From contig NZ_CP101134.1 in the NCBI RefSeq assembly GCF_024296865.1, positions 2,790,001-2,854,000 of the forward strand: a stretch of DNA of 64,000 nucleotides. The letters are read 5' to 3'. Position numbers and translations under genes: made by a program. Of this stretch, positions 1 to 8,182 are shown in pieces. Under the pieces are notes generated by a model. It was not told where the DNA came from. It made no database searches and saw only the letters and a program-made list of their open reading frames with translations. The stretch comes from Sphingobacterium sp. LZ7M1. Its GTDB lineage: Bacteria; Bacteroidota; Bacteroidia; Sphingobacteriales; Sphingobacteriaceae. Position 1 is the stretch's first letter. Each line of letters starts with the position of its first letter.

Positions 1-1321
1 TCAAGCGCTCAATGGCCGTAACCATCCAAGCCCTGAAAAGATGGAAATTGGTCTTGATCAGACTGATAATGGAAGCTCCCAACCGAATCGGTTCACTAAA
101 GGTATTCACGGTGCTGTTCACAAAGTCGGCTACTTTCCCCTTCGCCCAATTGCTGAAACCCTGTACCCTAAATATGTCGTAGACCTCAGGCGAAGCCTCC
201 CTCAGCAGGGACCAAAGGGCCTCTTTGGCCTGCTCCATTAAAAAGCCATCCTCCTCATCCTGCTTGGCAATTTTCTTATCCGTACTGCTCAAACTCGGAT
301 TTACTGCCGCATGTGCTGGATTAGGGCCAGCAGTATGGGCAGACTTTTGCTGCACCTGCTTCGGTCTTGCCCCGCCCTGCTGTATGGTATGGGTCAGTTC
401 ATGGGCCAAGAGATGCATGCCCGCATGACTGTTCACATCAAACTTTCCTGTATTAAAATAAATATCATTCCCATGGGTGAAGGCCTGCGCATGCAGATCC
501 CTACTCATTTGAACCGCCATGCTATGATCATGGATCCGAACCTGCGAAAAGTCAACCCCAAAGGAATTTTCCATCTGCCTCAATAAAGCCTCCGGCAATG
601 GACGACCCGCTCCTTTCGAAGCAGATAGGTTATTCTCTACTGACGTCTGAGCCTTATTCCTGAATGCATTCAGGCTGTTAGCCTTTCGCTGCATCGTATT
701 ATCCCTTTCCCTTTCATCAGCCTTACGTTCCAAGTTTACCGCTCTTCTAACCTCGGATTCATTTTGAAGCTGATGTCTAGATCTGTTCCTTAAGGTTCGC
801 CGATTTTGAGGCCGCAGTTTCATCTCCCGCCTTTTCCCATCTTCCAGGACTACGCTCATCTGGCTCTCATTAGCATCCGCCTGTTTCTGAAGCGTTTTAT
901 CCTCCCGATCCTGCTCTTTCCGCTTGCTTTTATCTTTGTCTTCCTCCTTCAACTGAACCTCTTCATTCCCTGTTTCCTTGCGTTGCAGCTTTTCCTCCTG
1001 CGCACATTGATCACATTTTCTCTGAACCAATGGTGTAATCGAAGGTTTCAGCTCATCCTTCTCCTTTCCCGCGTTTTCCTTCTCTTCCATCTTCTGAACT
1101 ACCCGATCGGCAGTAGCATCGGCCTCCTTCTCATACCGGTCATTCGGCTCAGAAACATTCAACTTCGGCTGAACAAAAAATGAAGAGCTCTCCGACTTCC
1201 TCTGAAAGAAATCAGCATGGGTGGCACTATCGCAAAAAAATGAAGAATCAGCCCCTTTAGAGAAAAAAGAGCTGCTCGATTTGGCAGGACTTGCCACTGA
1301 CTTTGCTTCAGCAGCTTTCAT
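1..1321 (-). CDS. DUF4157 (eCIS core domain) protein, partial at the left edge
   Basis: Hand translation of the minus strand from the ATG at 1321 gives 440 residues with no stop, running off the left edge. The N-terminus carries repeated FF pairs (about residues 19-49) followed by QPKLNVSEPNDRYEKEADA, the usual lead-in of DUF4157 proteins. A charged Q/K/E-rich linker with VQRK, LQRK and MQRK pieces and a CDQC pair follows. The DUF4157 domain, about residues 245-320, contains the zinc-protease-like HELTH motif at 307-311 and TIQQGG. In the family this domain is found on cargo or accessory proteins of extracellular contractile injection systems and on many unlinked proteins. Proteolytic activity is not established. 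No other injection-system gene is visible; any would lie to the left. Plus-strand reading frames here are shadows. Confidence 0.9.
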   Translation of the reverse strand, partial: MKAAEAKSVASPAKSSSSFFSKGADSSFFCDSATHADFFQRKSESSSFFVQPKLNVSEPNDRYEKEADATADRVVQKMEEKENAGKEKDELKPSITPLVQRKCDQCAQEEKLQRKETGNEEVQLKEEDKDKSKRKEQDREDKTLQKQADANESQMSVVLEDGKRREMKLRPQNRRTLRNRSRHQLQNESEVRRAVNLERKADERERDNTMQRKANSLNAFRNKAQTSVENNLSASKGAGRPLPEALLRQMENSFGVDFSQVRIHDHSMAVQMSRDLHAQAFTHGNDIYFNTGKFDVNSHAGMHLLAHELTHTIQQGGARPKQVQQKSAHTAGPNPAHAAVNPSLSSTDKKIAKQDEEDGFLMEQAKEALWSLLREASPEVYDIFRVQGFSNWAKGKVADFVNSTVNTFSEPIRLGASIISLIKTNFHLFRAWMVTAIERL

Positions 1322-1445
1322 ATCGGAATCGTTAAGACATATCCCTTAAATTTCCGCAGGAAATGCAGAAATAGCAATAGCTAGCAGTAGTCAATTTATA
1401 AAAGAAGAGACGGCCTAAGATCCTATAATGAAAAGCTCAGAATAT

Positions 1446-1841
1446 TTAACCCTTTAGCTCGGTATAGATTTCGATCAGGTTACTCTCTGGATCGCGGAAA
1501 TGGGCAACCCGAATCCCCCAGTCATCCATATCCATCGGAACCGTAATAAAATCAATGCCCTTTTTCTTTAAGTCCTCAAAAGATGCATCAACATCATCAA
1601 CCTCCAAGATCAAGGCAAATTGATCATTCGACCCACGCCTGTTCTCCATCGCCGAAATACCCAAGGCCATATTCATCAACTCCGACTTAAAAAGCGCCAA
1701 GCCCCCAGGAATCCCAATGTTAAAACTGGCGTAAACCTCCCCCACATCCCCATGTGCACATTCCAGACCTAAAGTCTCCTTGTAAAATGTAAAGCAACTG
1801 TCAAAGTCCCTGACCATTAACCTGATATTGTTGAGTTTCAT
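1446..1841 (-). CDS. VOC (glyoxalase/bleomycin-resistance fold) family protein
   Basis: This 131-residue protein has the full length of a single VOC module. It opens with MKLNNIRLMVRDFD and FYKETLGLE, and ends with RVAHFRDPESNLIEIYTEL, the typical second half-module with the metal-ligand Glu. The first half-module has no clear His ligand (LNNIRLMV), so metal binding is uncertain. Members of this superfamily include glyoxalases, dioxygenases and antibiotic-binding proteins; the substrate cannot be read from the sequence. It stands alone, 124 bases upstream of the DUF4157 gene on the same strand, with no obvious shared promoter. Confidence 0.85.
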   Translation of the reverse strand: MKLNNIRLMVRDFDSCFTFYKETLGLECAHGDVGEVYASFNIGIPGGLALFKSELMNMALGISAMENRRGSNDQFALILEVDDVDASFEDLKKKGIDFITVPMDMDDWGIRVAHFRDPESNLIEIYTELKG

Positions 1842-2064
1842 AGCGATGTGTTTTGGTTAGTTTAAACTAATTTAATGAATTTATTTGAGGAAACAGCTAT
1901 GGATGATATTTGTTTTTTGAAGAAAATTCTTTTTATACCCCTACAAATCATTGAAGAATCATAGAATTTGGCATTATTTCAATTCATTTTAAAATAATAT
2001 TGTATGTTAAATTAATGGCCATAAAAAATGGCCACTTTTAATAATAAAATTATCCTTTCATCTC

Positions 2065-2403
2065 CTATCTCTTTCTTCCCAGCAATCTATTGATTTCTTC
2101 AATTGTAAAATAATCTCTTCCACCAATTTTAATGGGTTTTATAATATGGTCATTTTTCATCCTATAATAGGTTGATTTACTTATTTTTAGCAGTTTAATC
2201 AGATCATCAACATCAATAAGTGAGTTATCAGGAATTGGTTTAATGTTTTTGGTTTGGGAGTTAAAAAGTTGGGTACTTTTAAAAAATTCACTGTTTGTTC
2301 GGGAAATCTCGGTATGATCGACTAACGTTTCATACATTTTTTCCAACAACCTTCTCACCCGCAGCAATTCATTGAATCTTGGTCTGGATGGATTTTCGTT
2401 CAT
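2065..2403 (-). CDS. Small helix-turn-helix DNA-binding protein (excisionase/HTH_17-like)
   Basis: A 112-residue protein. The C-terminal 55 residues form a MerR/excisionase-type winged helix: a helix-turn-helix (LIDVDDLIKLLKISKSTYYR), a short wing (IKPIKIGGRDYF) and a closing helix (TIEEINRLLGRK). The N-terminal half looks helical and could mediate dimerisation. Such proteins are common in Bacteroidota mobile elements and accessory regions as excisionases or small regulators. The gene is AT-rich and sits among other AT-rich sequence, which fits acquisition. No integrase or attachment site was seen, so the mobile origin is inference only. Confidence 0.75.
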   Translation of the reverse strand: MNENPSRPRFNELLRVRRLLEKMYETLVDHTEISRTNSEFFKSTQLFNSQTKNIKPIPDNSLIDVDDLIKLLKISKSTYYRMKNDHIIKPIKIGGRDYFTIEEINRLLGRKR

Positions 2404-2476
2404 ATATTATGATTTGATTTCTATCATGTACTAACCCCTCGCTACTCTATCCTAATGGGCCAAATTTAATTTTTAA

Positions 2477-2833
2477 TTAAACACATTGCGTGGCTTTTAC
2501 GTTAAGAAATTGAAATAAATGTATTAAGTACTTATTGGACTCAGCTATCATTGCAGCAATTACTTTATCTTTTCTGCATGCTGCTACCTGAAAGTATATT
2601 AATTTCCAACCATTTGGCCCATCGAACCTAGGTATCAATCGATATTTTTGACTGCAATGCCCAAAGCGATACTTGAAAGACATGCCAGAAAGAGGCAGTA
2701 AATCCTGCAGCTCTAGGATTAGGGAATATTCCTTCAGATACCTATGTCTATCATAGCGGTAAATAAGAAAAAACGAATGCTGATTTTTGCTCATATCCAT
2801 TGCGTCAAAACGGCCCAAAGTTATGCTGACCAT
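2477..2833 (-). CDS. Hypothetical protein
   Basis: An open frame of 118 residues that I do not recognise. It is rich in aromatic and basic residues (FFLIYRYDRHRY, FKYRFGHCSQKYRLIPRF), has no signal peptide or membrane segment, and ends in a short hydrophobic stretch (YLIHLFQFLNV). It shares orientation and AT-rich composition with the helix-turn-helix gene 73 bases downstream, so the two may be an acquired pair. The start codon is followed by a second candidate Met at residue 12. It could be a degraded remnant of a larger gene. Confidence 0.45.
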   Translation of the reverse strand: MVSITLGRFDAMDMSKNQHSFFLIYRYDRHRYLKEYSLILELQDLLPLSGMSFKYRFGHCSQKYRLIPRFDGPNGWKLIYFQVAACRKDKVIAAMIAESNKYLIHLFQFLNVKATQCV

Positions 2834-3084
2834 TTCTCCAATATTATTTAAATATCTTTTTTAAATTTTTTAAACAATTAATAGCTGCTCAGACTTTATT
2901 GCAGTATTTTCTTCTGATGGGCTATTTAGAAATGACTATTAATTTCAGAATATATACCTGATTGGTCCAGGGAATGATAAAAGGAAGAATTCTTCAATTA
3001 ACAAATGGAATTTTCCTTGATGCGTAGCAATTTTTCATTTAAAATTGGTTTTTGATCAGACATTTTATTTTGACTTTGTTTTAC

Positions 3085-3132
3085 TCTCATTCGAGACACA
3101 TTCGGAAAATTCGGAATGTGTCTCGAATGAGA
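3085..3132. repeat. 19-bp perfect inverted repeat with 10-nt loop
   Basis: The left arm at 3085-3103 reads TCTCATTCGAGACACATTC and the right arm at 3114-3132 is its exact reverse complement. Neither side is followed by a run of T, so it does not look like an intrinsic terminator. It lies 53 bases beyond the stop codon of the P460-like lipoprotein gene (minus strand), in a 350-base gap (2834-3184) that otherwise shows only AT-rich sequence. The GAGAC motif recurs just after the right arm. Confidence 0.85.
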
Positions 3133-3184
3133 CTGGGATGAGACCAAGAAATTCTGATGGAAATTGAAATTTTTTATCGAAGGA

Positions 3185-3658
3185 TTATTTTTCTAAGTTT
3201 TTCAGTTTTTCAAGTATTATTTCAGCCCTATTTTTCTTTCCAGGCTCTGATTTAGAATCTAAATCTTCATCCAGATATTGGCGGTACTGATACTTAAAAT
3301 CTTTAAGGAATTCAATCTGTTCGACCTGTACTATTCTTTTGGGCGTTAGGACGCCGAACCATTCCTTGTCATTTTCTACTGCCCAAGATACTTGATAAAT
3401 GTTAGCTTTTTCAGGAAATTTATGTCGATTTAAATTTTTTATTTCCTGCCAAGCTAAATCATTGGCATAAATTACCGACATACAGCTGTCCTTTGGATTA
3501 TTTGAAAGGGTTATGGCATGCAAAAGCAAAGGGTTTTCAGGCAGTTTCCCAAGACTTATTATGGAGGCTTCTCGGTTCAGCAAACGATCAGCATGGTCCT
3601 TACAGCTAATTTGAAGGACAGACAAGAAGGAAATCAAGATGTATAGGAAATGTTTCAT
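3185..3658 (-). CDS. Lipoprotein, haem-less paralogue of the cytochrome P460 domain
   Basis: This 157-residue protein has an N-terminal hydrophobic segment ending at a lipobox-like LQISC (Cys 19), so it is probably an exported lipoprotein. Residues about 45-120 parallel the P460 domain of the adjacent gene: here SVIYANDLAWQEI and IYQVSWAVEND, there RLIYANDIAVKAIEEN and FAKAAWKSRSN. The CxxCH haem-attachment motif present at the end of the neighbour is absent; the C-terminus is instead charged and rich in Lys and Glu. It starts 8 bases after the neighbour's stop codon, so the two are very likely co-transcribed. Function unknown. Confidence 0.7.
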   Translation of the reverse strand: MKHFLYILISFLSVLQISCKDHADRLLNREASIISLGKLPENPLLLHAITLSNNPKDSCMSVIYANDLAWQEIKNLNRHKFPEKANIYQVSWAVENDKEWFGVLTPKRIVQVEQIEFLKDFKYQYRQYLDEDLDSKSEPGKKNRAEIILEKLKNLEK

Positions 3659-3666
3659 GGTAGGAT

Positions 3667-4638
3667 TTAATTAAGGTTCTTAAGCAGAAAAGGTCTAGTA
3701 AAAACATAATCGCTTTCTTTGAGTGGTTTATGGCAGTTGGTACATTCCGTCGTTAAAATCGCTTTTCCACCATACGGTTTCAGGTCTTTTCCCCGCCATC
3801 TTGCCCAGCCCCAACCCAAGCTGCTTTTGAATTTCTGGGCATCCTTGATCATAAATTCTACCTGAAAGAACTCCCCGGTTGATAGCGTTCCGTCCGCATT
3901 GCTCCTTGATTTCCATGCTGCTTTTGCAAAAATGGCTCCATCAGGCCAAGGTTTAACCCGATTCTCCTCAATGGCCTTTACGGCGATATCATTGGCATAG
4001 ATGAGCCTCATCGTAGCATTATCAAATCGGTCTGAAAAACTGATCAGCTTCCAATCTTTATAATCAGGGATATACTCGATTCCATTGGCATTCGGAGCAA
4101 CAATCATTTTTTCCACCGCTTTTGGGGAATTGAGGTTTTTATTGCTATCTAAAACCAGTGCGGGATCAAATGCTTTCCTAGGCGTACGCTCAGTCAAATA
4201 CCTTTTTAGGATTGCGATATCATTCTCTGTGGGTTTGTTATCCCCATGTATATAGCTATATGATTTCAGGGGCATTTCACCCTCCAATATTTTATTCAAG
4301 CTATAATAGAGGAGATTGTTTCTGGCCGGGTTTTCTAAGGAATCCCACTTTGAGAAATCCAATGCTGCCCTACCCTTTGCGATATGGCCATTGACAAAAT
4401 AATCTAAGGGTACGATTTTATCATACCAACTGAGATTGCTTTGGGAGGAATGACAATCGAAACAGGACTTTTCTAAAATAGCATTGATTTCCTCCGGAAC
4501 TCCGGCCAGTGGTTTTGCTGGATCCGACTGTACCGAATCCGCTCTTACAAAGGGCAAAAATTGCAGAACAATGATTCCCGCAAATAAAACCAAGGGGACA
4601 TAAAGTGATCTTTTCATCTTAACTGATTGATGGTTCAT
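3667..4638 (-). CDS. Exported haem-binding protein: Haem_bd domain plus cytochrome P460 domain
   Basis: The 323 residues begin with a signal or anchor segment (SLYVPLVLFAGIIVLQFLPF, residues 11-30). A first haem-attachment motif CFDCH (59-63) lies in a Haem_bd domain (about 45-145, with SNLSWYDKIVPLDYFVNGHI). A cytochrome P460-like domain (about 180-305) follows, with RLIYANDIAVKAIEEN and a C-terminal CTNCH motif (299-303). The family binds c-type haem in the periplasm; P460 proteins include hydroxylamine and NO-oxidising enzymes, but the activity here cannot be assigned. ATG 4617 is an alternative start. The gene is upstream of its haem-less paralogue and divergent from a LytTR regulator. 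Confidence 0.85.
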   Translation of the reverse strand: MNHQSVKMKRSLYVPLVLFAGIIVLQFLPFVRADSVQSDPAKPLAGVPEEINAILEKSCFDCHSSQSNLSWYDKIVPLDYFVNGHIAKGRAALDFSKWDSLENPARNNLLYYSLNKILEGEMPLKSYSYIHGDNKPTENDIAILKRYLTERTPRKAFDPALVLDSNKNLNSPKAVEKMIVAPNANGIEYIPDYKDWKLISFSDRFDNATMRLIYANDIAVKAIEENRVKPWPDGAIFAKAAWKSRSNADGTLSTGEFFQVEFMIKDAQKFKSSLGWGWARWRGKDLKPYGGKAILTTECTNCHKPLKESDYVFTRPFLLKNLN

Positions 4639-4831
4639 GGCTCAAAATTAGCTTGAAACCTGAAGCAATGCCGCTTCAAGGAGCTTGAAAGGGATAAAAT
4701 GGAAGCTAAAAGTGAATATTTGGCCTTGAAGGGGATCCAGTTCCGTGAAGGAAAGTATTAAATCAGGTTTAAGTCCAGGAATTTTTGATTCCCTCACAAA
4801 AGCTATACATTTGAATGTCTCAACAAATAAA

Positions 4832-5923
4832 ATGAAAAGCTCCAAACATTACTTATGGACATTTATAGGCCTAACTCTGCTGGCTTTTCTGGCTTCTGCG
4901 GCCTCATTGAGCTATTACTACCAAGAAGCTAAGACTTCCTTGCTGCAACAGAAAGAAAGTGCCGGTAAAAGAGAAATCAGGGAACTGGGCATTTTGTTGG
5001 AACAACAGATCCATGCTGGGATTGCAAAGGAAACGGTGATTGCGAACCTTCAGAAAAGCATCCTGAACACGGATGTGCAGAGTGAATTTGTCTGCATGTA
5101 TAATACCCAAGGCATTGAGCTATGCCACCCCGATCCATCCTTGATCGGACAAAAGATCGACGCCTCAAATTCTTCCATCAATATAGCCGGTCAACGGAAT
5201 TCATTTCGCCAGATCTTGAAGGAAGGAAAGGAACGCTCTGGCACCCGGGAATTCCCCTCGGATAGCCAAAGAAGTTCCGAAATAGTCAGTGTCTACCCAG
5301 TTCAGGGAACAGATTGGATGCTGGCCAGCCATGCCAATATTGCTGCAGTTCAGGCTCAGTTAGAGGATCTATTCCTAAAATTTGTTGTGGGTGGAATTCT
5401 TTTCACTTTATTCATTAGCCTCTCTTCCTTCCTATTGATCCGCTTGATCTATAGGTCTTACGAAAAGCAAAAAGAGGCTGAGATTGCAGAACTCAACATG
5501 CAAGTGAATACCCTACAGATCATGAACCAGCAACTCGAAACAGTAAAGAACAATATCGCTCAAGAATTCTCCGATAAAAAACCGACTCGAAAACGTATCC
5601 TCTCCTATATCAGGGATGAGGTTATTGCCTTGGATACCGATGATATCGCCTATTTTGAGTTGAACAACAATGCTATAATAGCAAGGACATTTGATCAAAA
5701 CACCTATAGCGTCAATGGAAGTTTGGATGAGCTTGTCAATGAGCTGGACCAAGAGGTCTTCTATAGAGCCAACCGACAGTTTATCATTAATATCCGAGCG
5801 ATCTCCAATATCTGGGTGTATGGGAGGAATCAACTGCGAATTGAAACCACGGCAAAAAGTGAAACCCCAATCCTTATTAGCAAGAACAAGGTCTCTGAAT
5901 TTAAAAGGTGGTTAGATCGTTAG
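4832..5923 (+). CDS. Membrane-bound Cache-like sensor with LytTR DNA-binding domain
   Basis: From ATG 4832 the protein has 363 residues. A transmembrane helix (YLWTFIGLTLLAFLASAASL) comes first, then an extracytoplasmic region of about 170 residues resembling a single Cache sensor (EFVCMYNTQGIELCHPDP, GTDWMLASHANI). A second transmembrane helix (FVVGGILFTLFISLSSFLLI), a short coiled coil and a C-terminal LytTR domain (last 105 residues, with FYRANRQFIINIRAI) follow. It is a one-component transcription factor that would bind DNA near the membrane. The reading frame stays open upstream to 4745, but that extension has no protein-like features and would push the first helix inward. It is divergent from the P460 gene, a possible target. 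Confidence 0.85.
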   Translation: MKSSKHYLWTFIGLTLLAFLASAASLSYYYQEAKTSLLQQKESAGKREIRELGILLEQQIHAGIAKETVIANLQKSILNTDVQSEFVCMYNTQGIELCHPDPSLIGQKIDASNSSINIAGQRNSFRQILKEGKERSGTREFPSDSQRSSEIVSVYPVQGTDWMLASHANIAAVQAQLEDLFLKFVVGGILFTLFISLSSFLLIRLIYRSYEKQKEAEIAELNMQVNTLQIMNQQLETVKNNIAQEFSDKKPTRKRILSYIRDEVIALDTDDIAYFELNNNAIIARTFDQNTYSVNGSLDELVNELDQEVFYRANRQFIINIRAISNIWVYGRNQLRIETTAKSETPILISKNKVSEFKRWLDR

Positions 5924-6235
5924 AGATTTGACTTAAGTTGCCATTCCATAGGATAAATATTGCTAAAAAATCCCAATATAATTGCAATTGCTCAATCGCA
6001 TGAACCGAAGGAAATAAAAAATTCATGGGCAGAAAATAAATTTAATCTTTAAGGTTTCCTTACTTTAGTCCTGCTTTCCGAAAATCTATGTAAATATCGT
6101 TTATATCCCTGTTTTTTAATTGTTTAAACAAATATTTTAATAATACCACTAAGTATTTTCTAAAACATTTAATTAATTGACCTGTTTTTTTGAAGAGGAT
6201 AAGAAACAGAGTTTTAAAATTTAAATGATTAAACG
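5924..6235. other. Gene-free interval upstream of the DyP operon
   Basis: These 312 bases hold no supported gene on either strand. The second half is strongly AT-rich with runs such as TTTAATTGTTTAAACAAATA and probably carries the promoter of the peroxidase operon. No clear TAnnTTTG element, operator or terminator hairpin was identified. Confidence 0.5.
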
Positions 6236-6787
6236 ATGAGTATGTTAGAAGATTTGAAACTAAAGAAAGACCTGATTATTGCCAATTTCAAGGAAGCTGC
6301 CAATGATGGTTATGACCATTCTATTGAGTCCGCGGGAAAAAAAGGTCTTCGTTCAGGGCGTGTGTCTGAACTGACAGCTATTGCGGATTTAAAACCTGGT
6401 GGTGGAGAGCGATTAAAGAAAATCATGGAGATTGCCGATGGTAATCTTGGCGGGGCAACTCGCGTAGGTACCTTACATGACCTGCGGATTGTCCTGTTGG
6501 ACAATGACAGCAAAATACTGTTCTGTACGGCCTACGATGGCGATTGGGATGCATATATCGATGATTTTGCGACCAAAATCCCGGAATTGATGGATATCAT
6601 CTTTGGAAATGTGGAAGGCTGGCCTGGCATCAAGGATCCAAGCGTCAAACAATTTATCATTGATCATCAGATTACTGCAACGGGTTGGTATGTTGGTGTG
6701 CCACACCTAACGGTGAACGATATCCGAAGGCAGGACAAGATCGTATCTGGACTGAACAAGGTAATTGATGAAGCGAATACAAGTTAG
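6236..6787 (+). CDS. Conserved unknown protein, first gene of the DyP/catalase operon
   Basis: A 183-residue cytoplasmic protein with no signal peptide. The middle and C-terminal parts carry motifs (LFCTAYDGDWDAYIDDF, GNVEGWPGIKDPS, GWYVGVPHLTVNDI) that look like a ferredoxin-like-fold domain, as in the DyP/EfeB superfamily. They lack a recognisable haem site (no GxxDG followed by a proximal His). Three bases separate its stop from the DyP-type peroxidase start, so the two are translationally close and probably form a complex or share a substrate. Function is inferred from context only. Start at ATG 6236, with a second ATG two codons later. Confidence 0.75.
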   Translation: MSMLEDLKLKKDLIIANFKEAANDGYDHSIESAGKKGLRSGRVSELTAIADLKPGGGERLKKIMEIADGNLGGATRVGTLHDLRIVLLDNDSKILFCTAYDGDWDAYIDDFATKIPELMDIIFGNVEGWPGIKDPSVKQFIIDHQITATGWYVGVPHLTVNDIRRQDKIVSGLNKVIDEANTS

Positions 6788-6790
6788 GCT

Positions 6791-8143
6791 ATGGCATTTG
6801 AGATTTTAAAAAGGATTTTTAATCCGAACAAGGTGGAAATTGAATTGGAGGATATCCAATCCATGATCTTACGTAGCCGACCCATTCCCTATTATGGGAC
6901 GATGGCAGCACTCCGAATCAAGTCTCCCGAAGCAGGAAAGGAAATGATCAAGGCCGTCCTACCCTTGGTGCATTCTGCCCAAGATTGGGACAAAAACGAA
7001 GGGGCTACCGTATTTTTAACCTTTACCTATAAAGGATTGGAAGCATTGGGATTACCGAAAGACTCCCTGGATTCCTTTCCGGAATCGTTCAAGGAAGGCA
7101 TGGCCGCTCGAGCCAAGTTCTTAAAGGATGTGGGTGTCAATGACCCCAAGCATTGGGAAAAAGCCTTTAAGCAGGAAATCCATGTCGCTGCCGCCGTAAT
7201 TGCCGATTCTGCAGACGCATGGCAAGAATTATTGCAACAGTTCAGGAAAGAGCTGGAGGGGAAATCCGGCATTGAGGTCTTGTTTCAGCATGATTTTGGT
7301 GCAACGGAAGAGGTCAAGAATGTCTTTGGATTCAGGGATGGCATCAGCAATCCGGAAATTGAGGGCAGCGGCATTGAATTACCCGCCAGCTATGACCGTC
7401 CGATCAAGGCGGGGGAATTTATCTTAGGTTATCCGGGTGAAGCTGGAGTAATCGCTCCTTTTCCTCAACCGGAAGTTCTGGGAAAAAATGGTTCTTTTTT
7501 GGCAGTGCGTAAATACCAAAGCCAGGTTGCTGAATTCAATAAGTTTATCCAAGAGAACAGCAATAGTCCAGAGGAAGGCGAGCTATTGGCAGCAAAGACA
7601 GTAGGCCGTTGGCGAAGTGGAGCTCCCTTGGTCCTAAGTCCAGATGTGGATGATAAAGAACTGGGCGAGAATATGCACAAGAACAATGATTTTTCATTCA
7701 AGCACGATGAATATGGCAAGAAATGCCCTTTCTCTTCGCATATCCGCAGGATGAATCCTCGGGATTCCAAAAACTTTGTGATGGAAGATGTTCGCTTGCA
7801 CCGCATCATTCGAAAGAGCGTCACCTTTGGAGATATCGTCCCTCCTGAGGTTACCAAGAATGATGGCAAGGAACGTGGTCAGTATTTCCTCGCCATCAGT
7901 GCCAATGCAATGGGTACCATGGAATTCTTACAGGCCCAATGGGTAAACGATGGGAATTCCCAAAACCTGGGAACCGAAACCGACCCTTTGATATCAGTTC
8001 AAAAAGATGGACTGTTCACTGTCCCCGCTGATCCCATGGTCAAACGGTACCATAACCTCCAGACCTACAACATCGTAAAAGGTGGAGCGTATTGTTTTAT
8101 CCCAAGCCTTTCTGCCTTGAAATGGATCAGTGAACTGGCATAA
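6791..8143 (+). CDS. DyP-type peroxidase
   Basis: A 450-residue haem peroxidase. The family signature GxxDG appears as FGFRDG (GFRDG at 180-184; Asp 183 is the catalytic acid). The proximal haem ligand is His 317 in SSHIRRMNPR, followed by HRIIRKS, which carries the likely distal Arg 341. The length fits the larger, bacterial class of DyP peroxidases. No signal peptide or Tat motif is visible, so it is probably cytoplasmic, unlike EfeB-type members. DyP enzymes oxidise dyes, phenols and other bulky donors with H2O2. It is the middle gene of a three-gene operon with a conserved unknown upstream and a catalase-like protein 39 bases downstream. Confidence 0.93.
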   Translation: MAFEILKRIFNPNKVEIELEDIQSMILRSRPIPYYGTMAALRIKSPEAGKEMIKAVLPLVHSAQDWDKNEGATVFLTFTYKGLEALGLPKDSLDSFPESFKEGMAARAKFLKDVGVNDPKHWEKAFKQEIHVAAAVIADSADAWQELLQQFRKELEGKSGIEVLFQHDFGATEEVKNVFGFRDGISNPEIEGSGIELPASYDRPIKAGEFILGYPGEAGVIAPFPQPEVLGKNGSFLAVRKYQSQVAEFNKFIQENSNSPEEGELLAAKTVGRWRSGAPLVLSPDVDDKELGENMHKNNDFSFKHDEYGKKCPFSSHIRRMNPRDSKNFVMEDVRLHRIIRKSVTFGDIVPPEVTKNDGKERGQYFLAISANAMGTMEFLQAQWVNDGNSQNLGTETDPLISVQKDGLFTVPADPMVKRYHNLQTYNIVKGGAYCFIPSLSALKWISELA

Positions 8144-8182
8144 ATAATCACACAATATTCATAAAATGCTAAACTATAGAAC

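Noticed and set aside
806..1183. Plus-strand frame of 125 residues rich in Leu and Phe
   Set aside because: It is antisense to the DUF4157 gene and its composition simply mirrors the Glu/Lys/Gln-rich linker on the other strand.
2065..2833. Integrated mobile element
   Set aside because: The helix-turn-helix gene and AT-rich neighbour suggest acquisition, but there is no integrase, relaxase, terminal repeat or tRNA attachment site.
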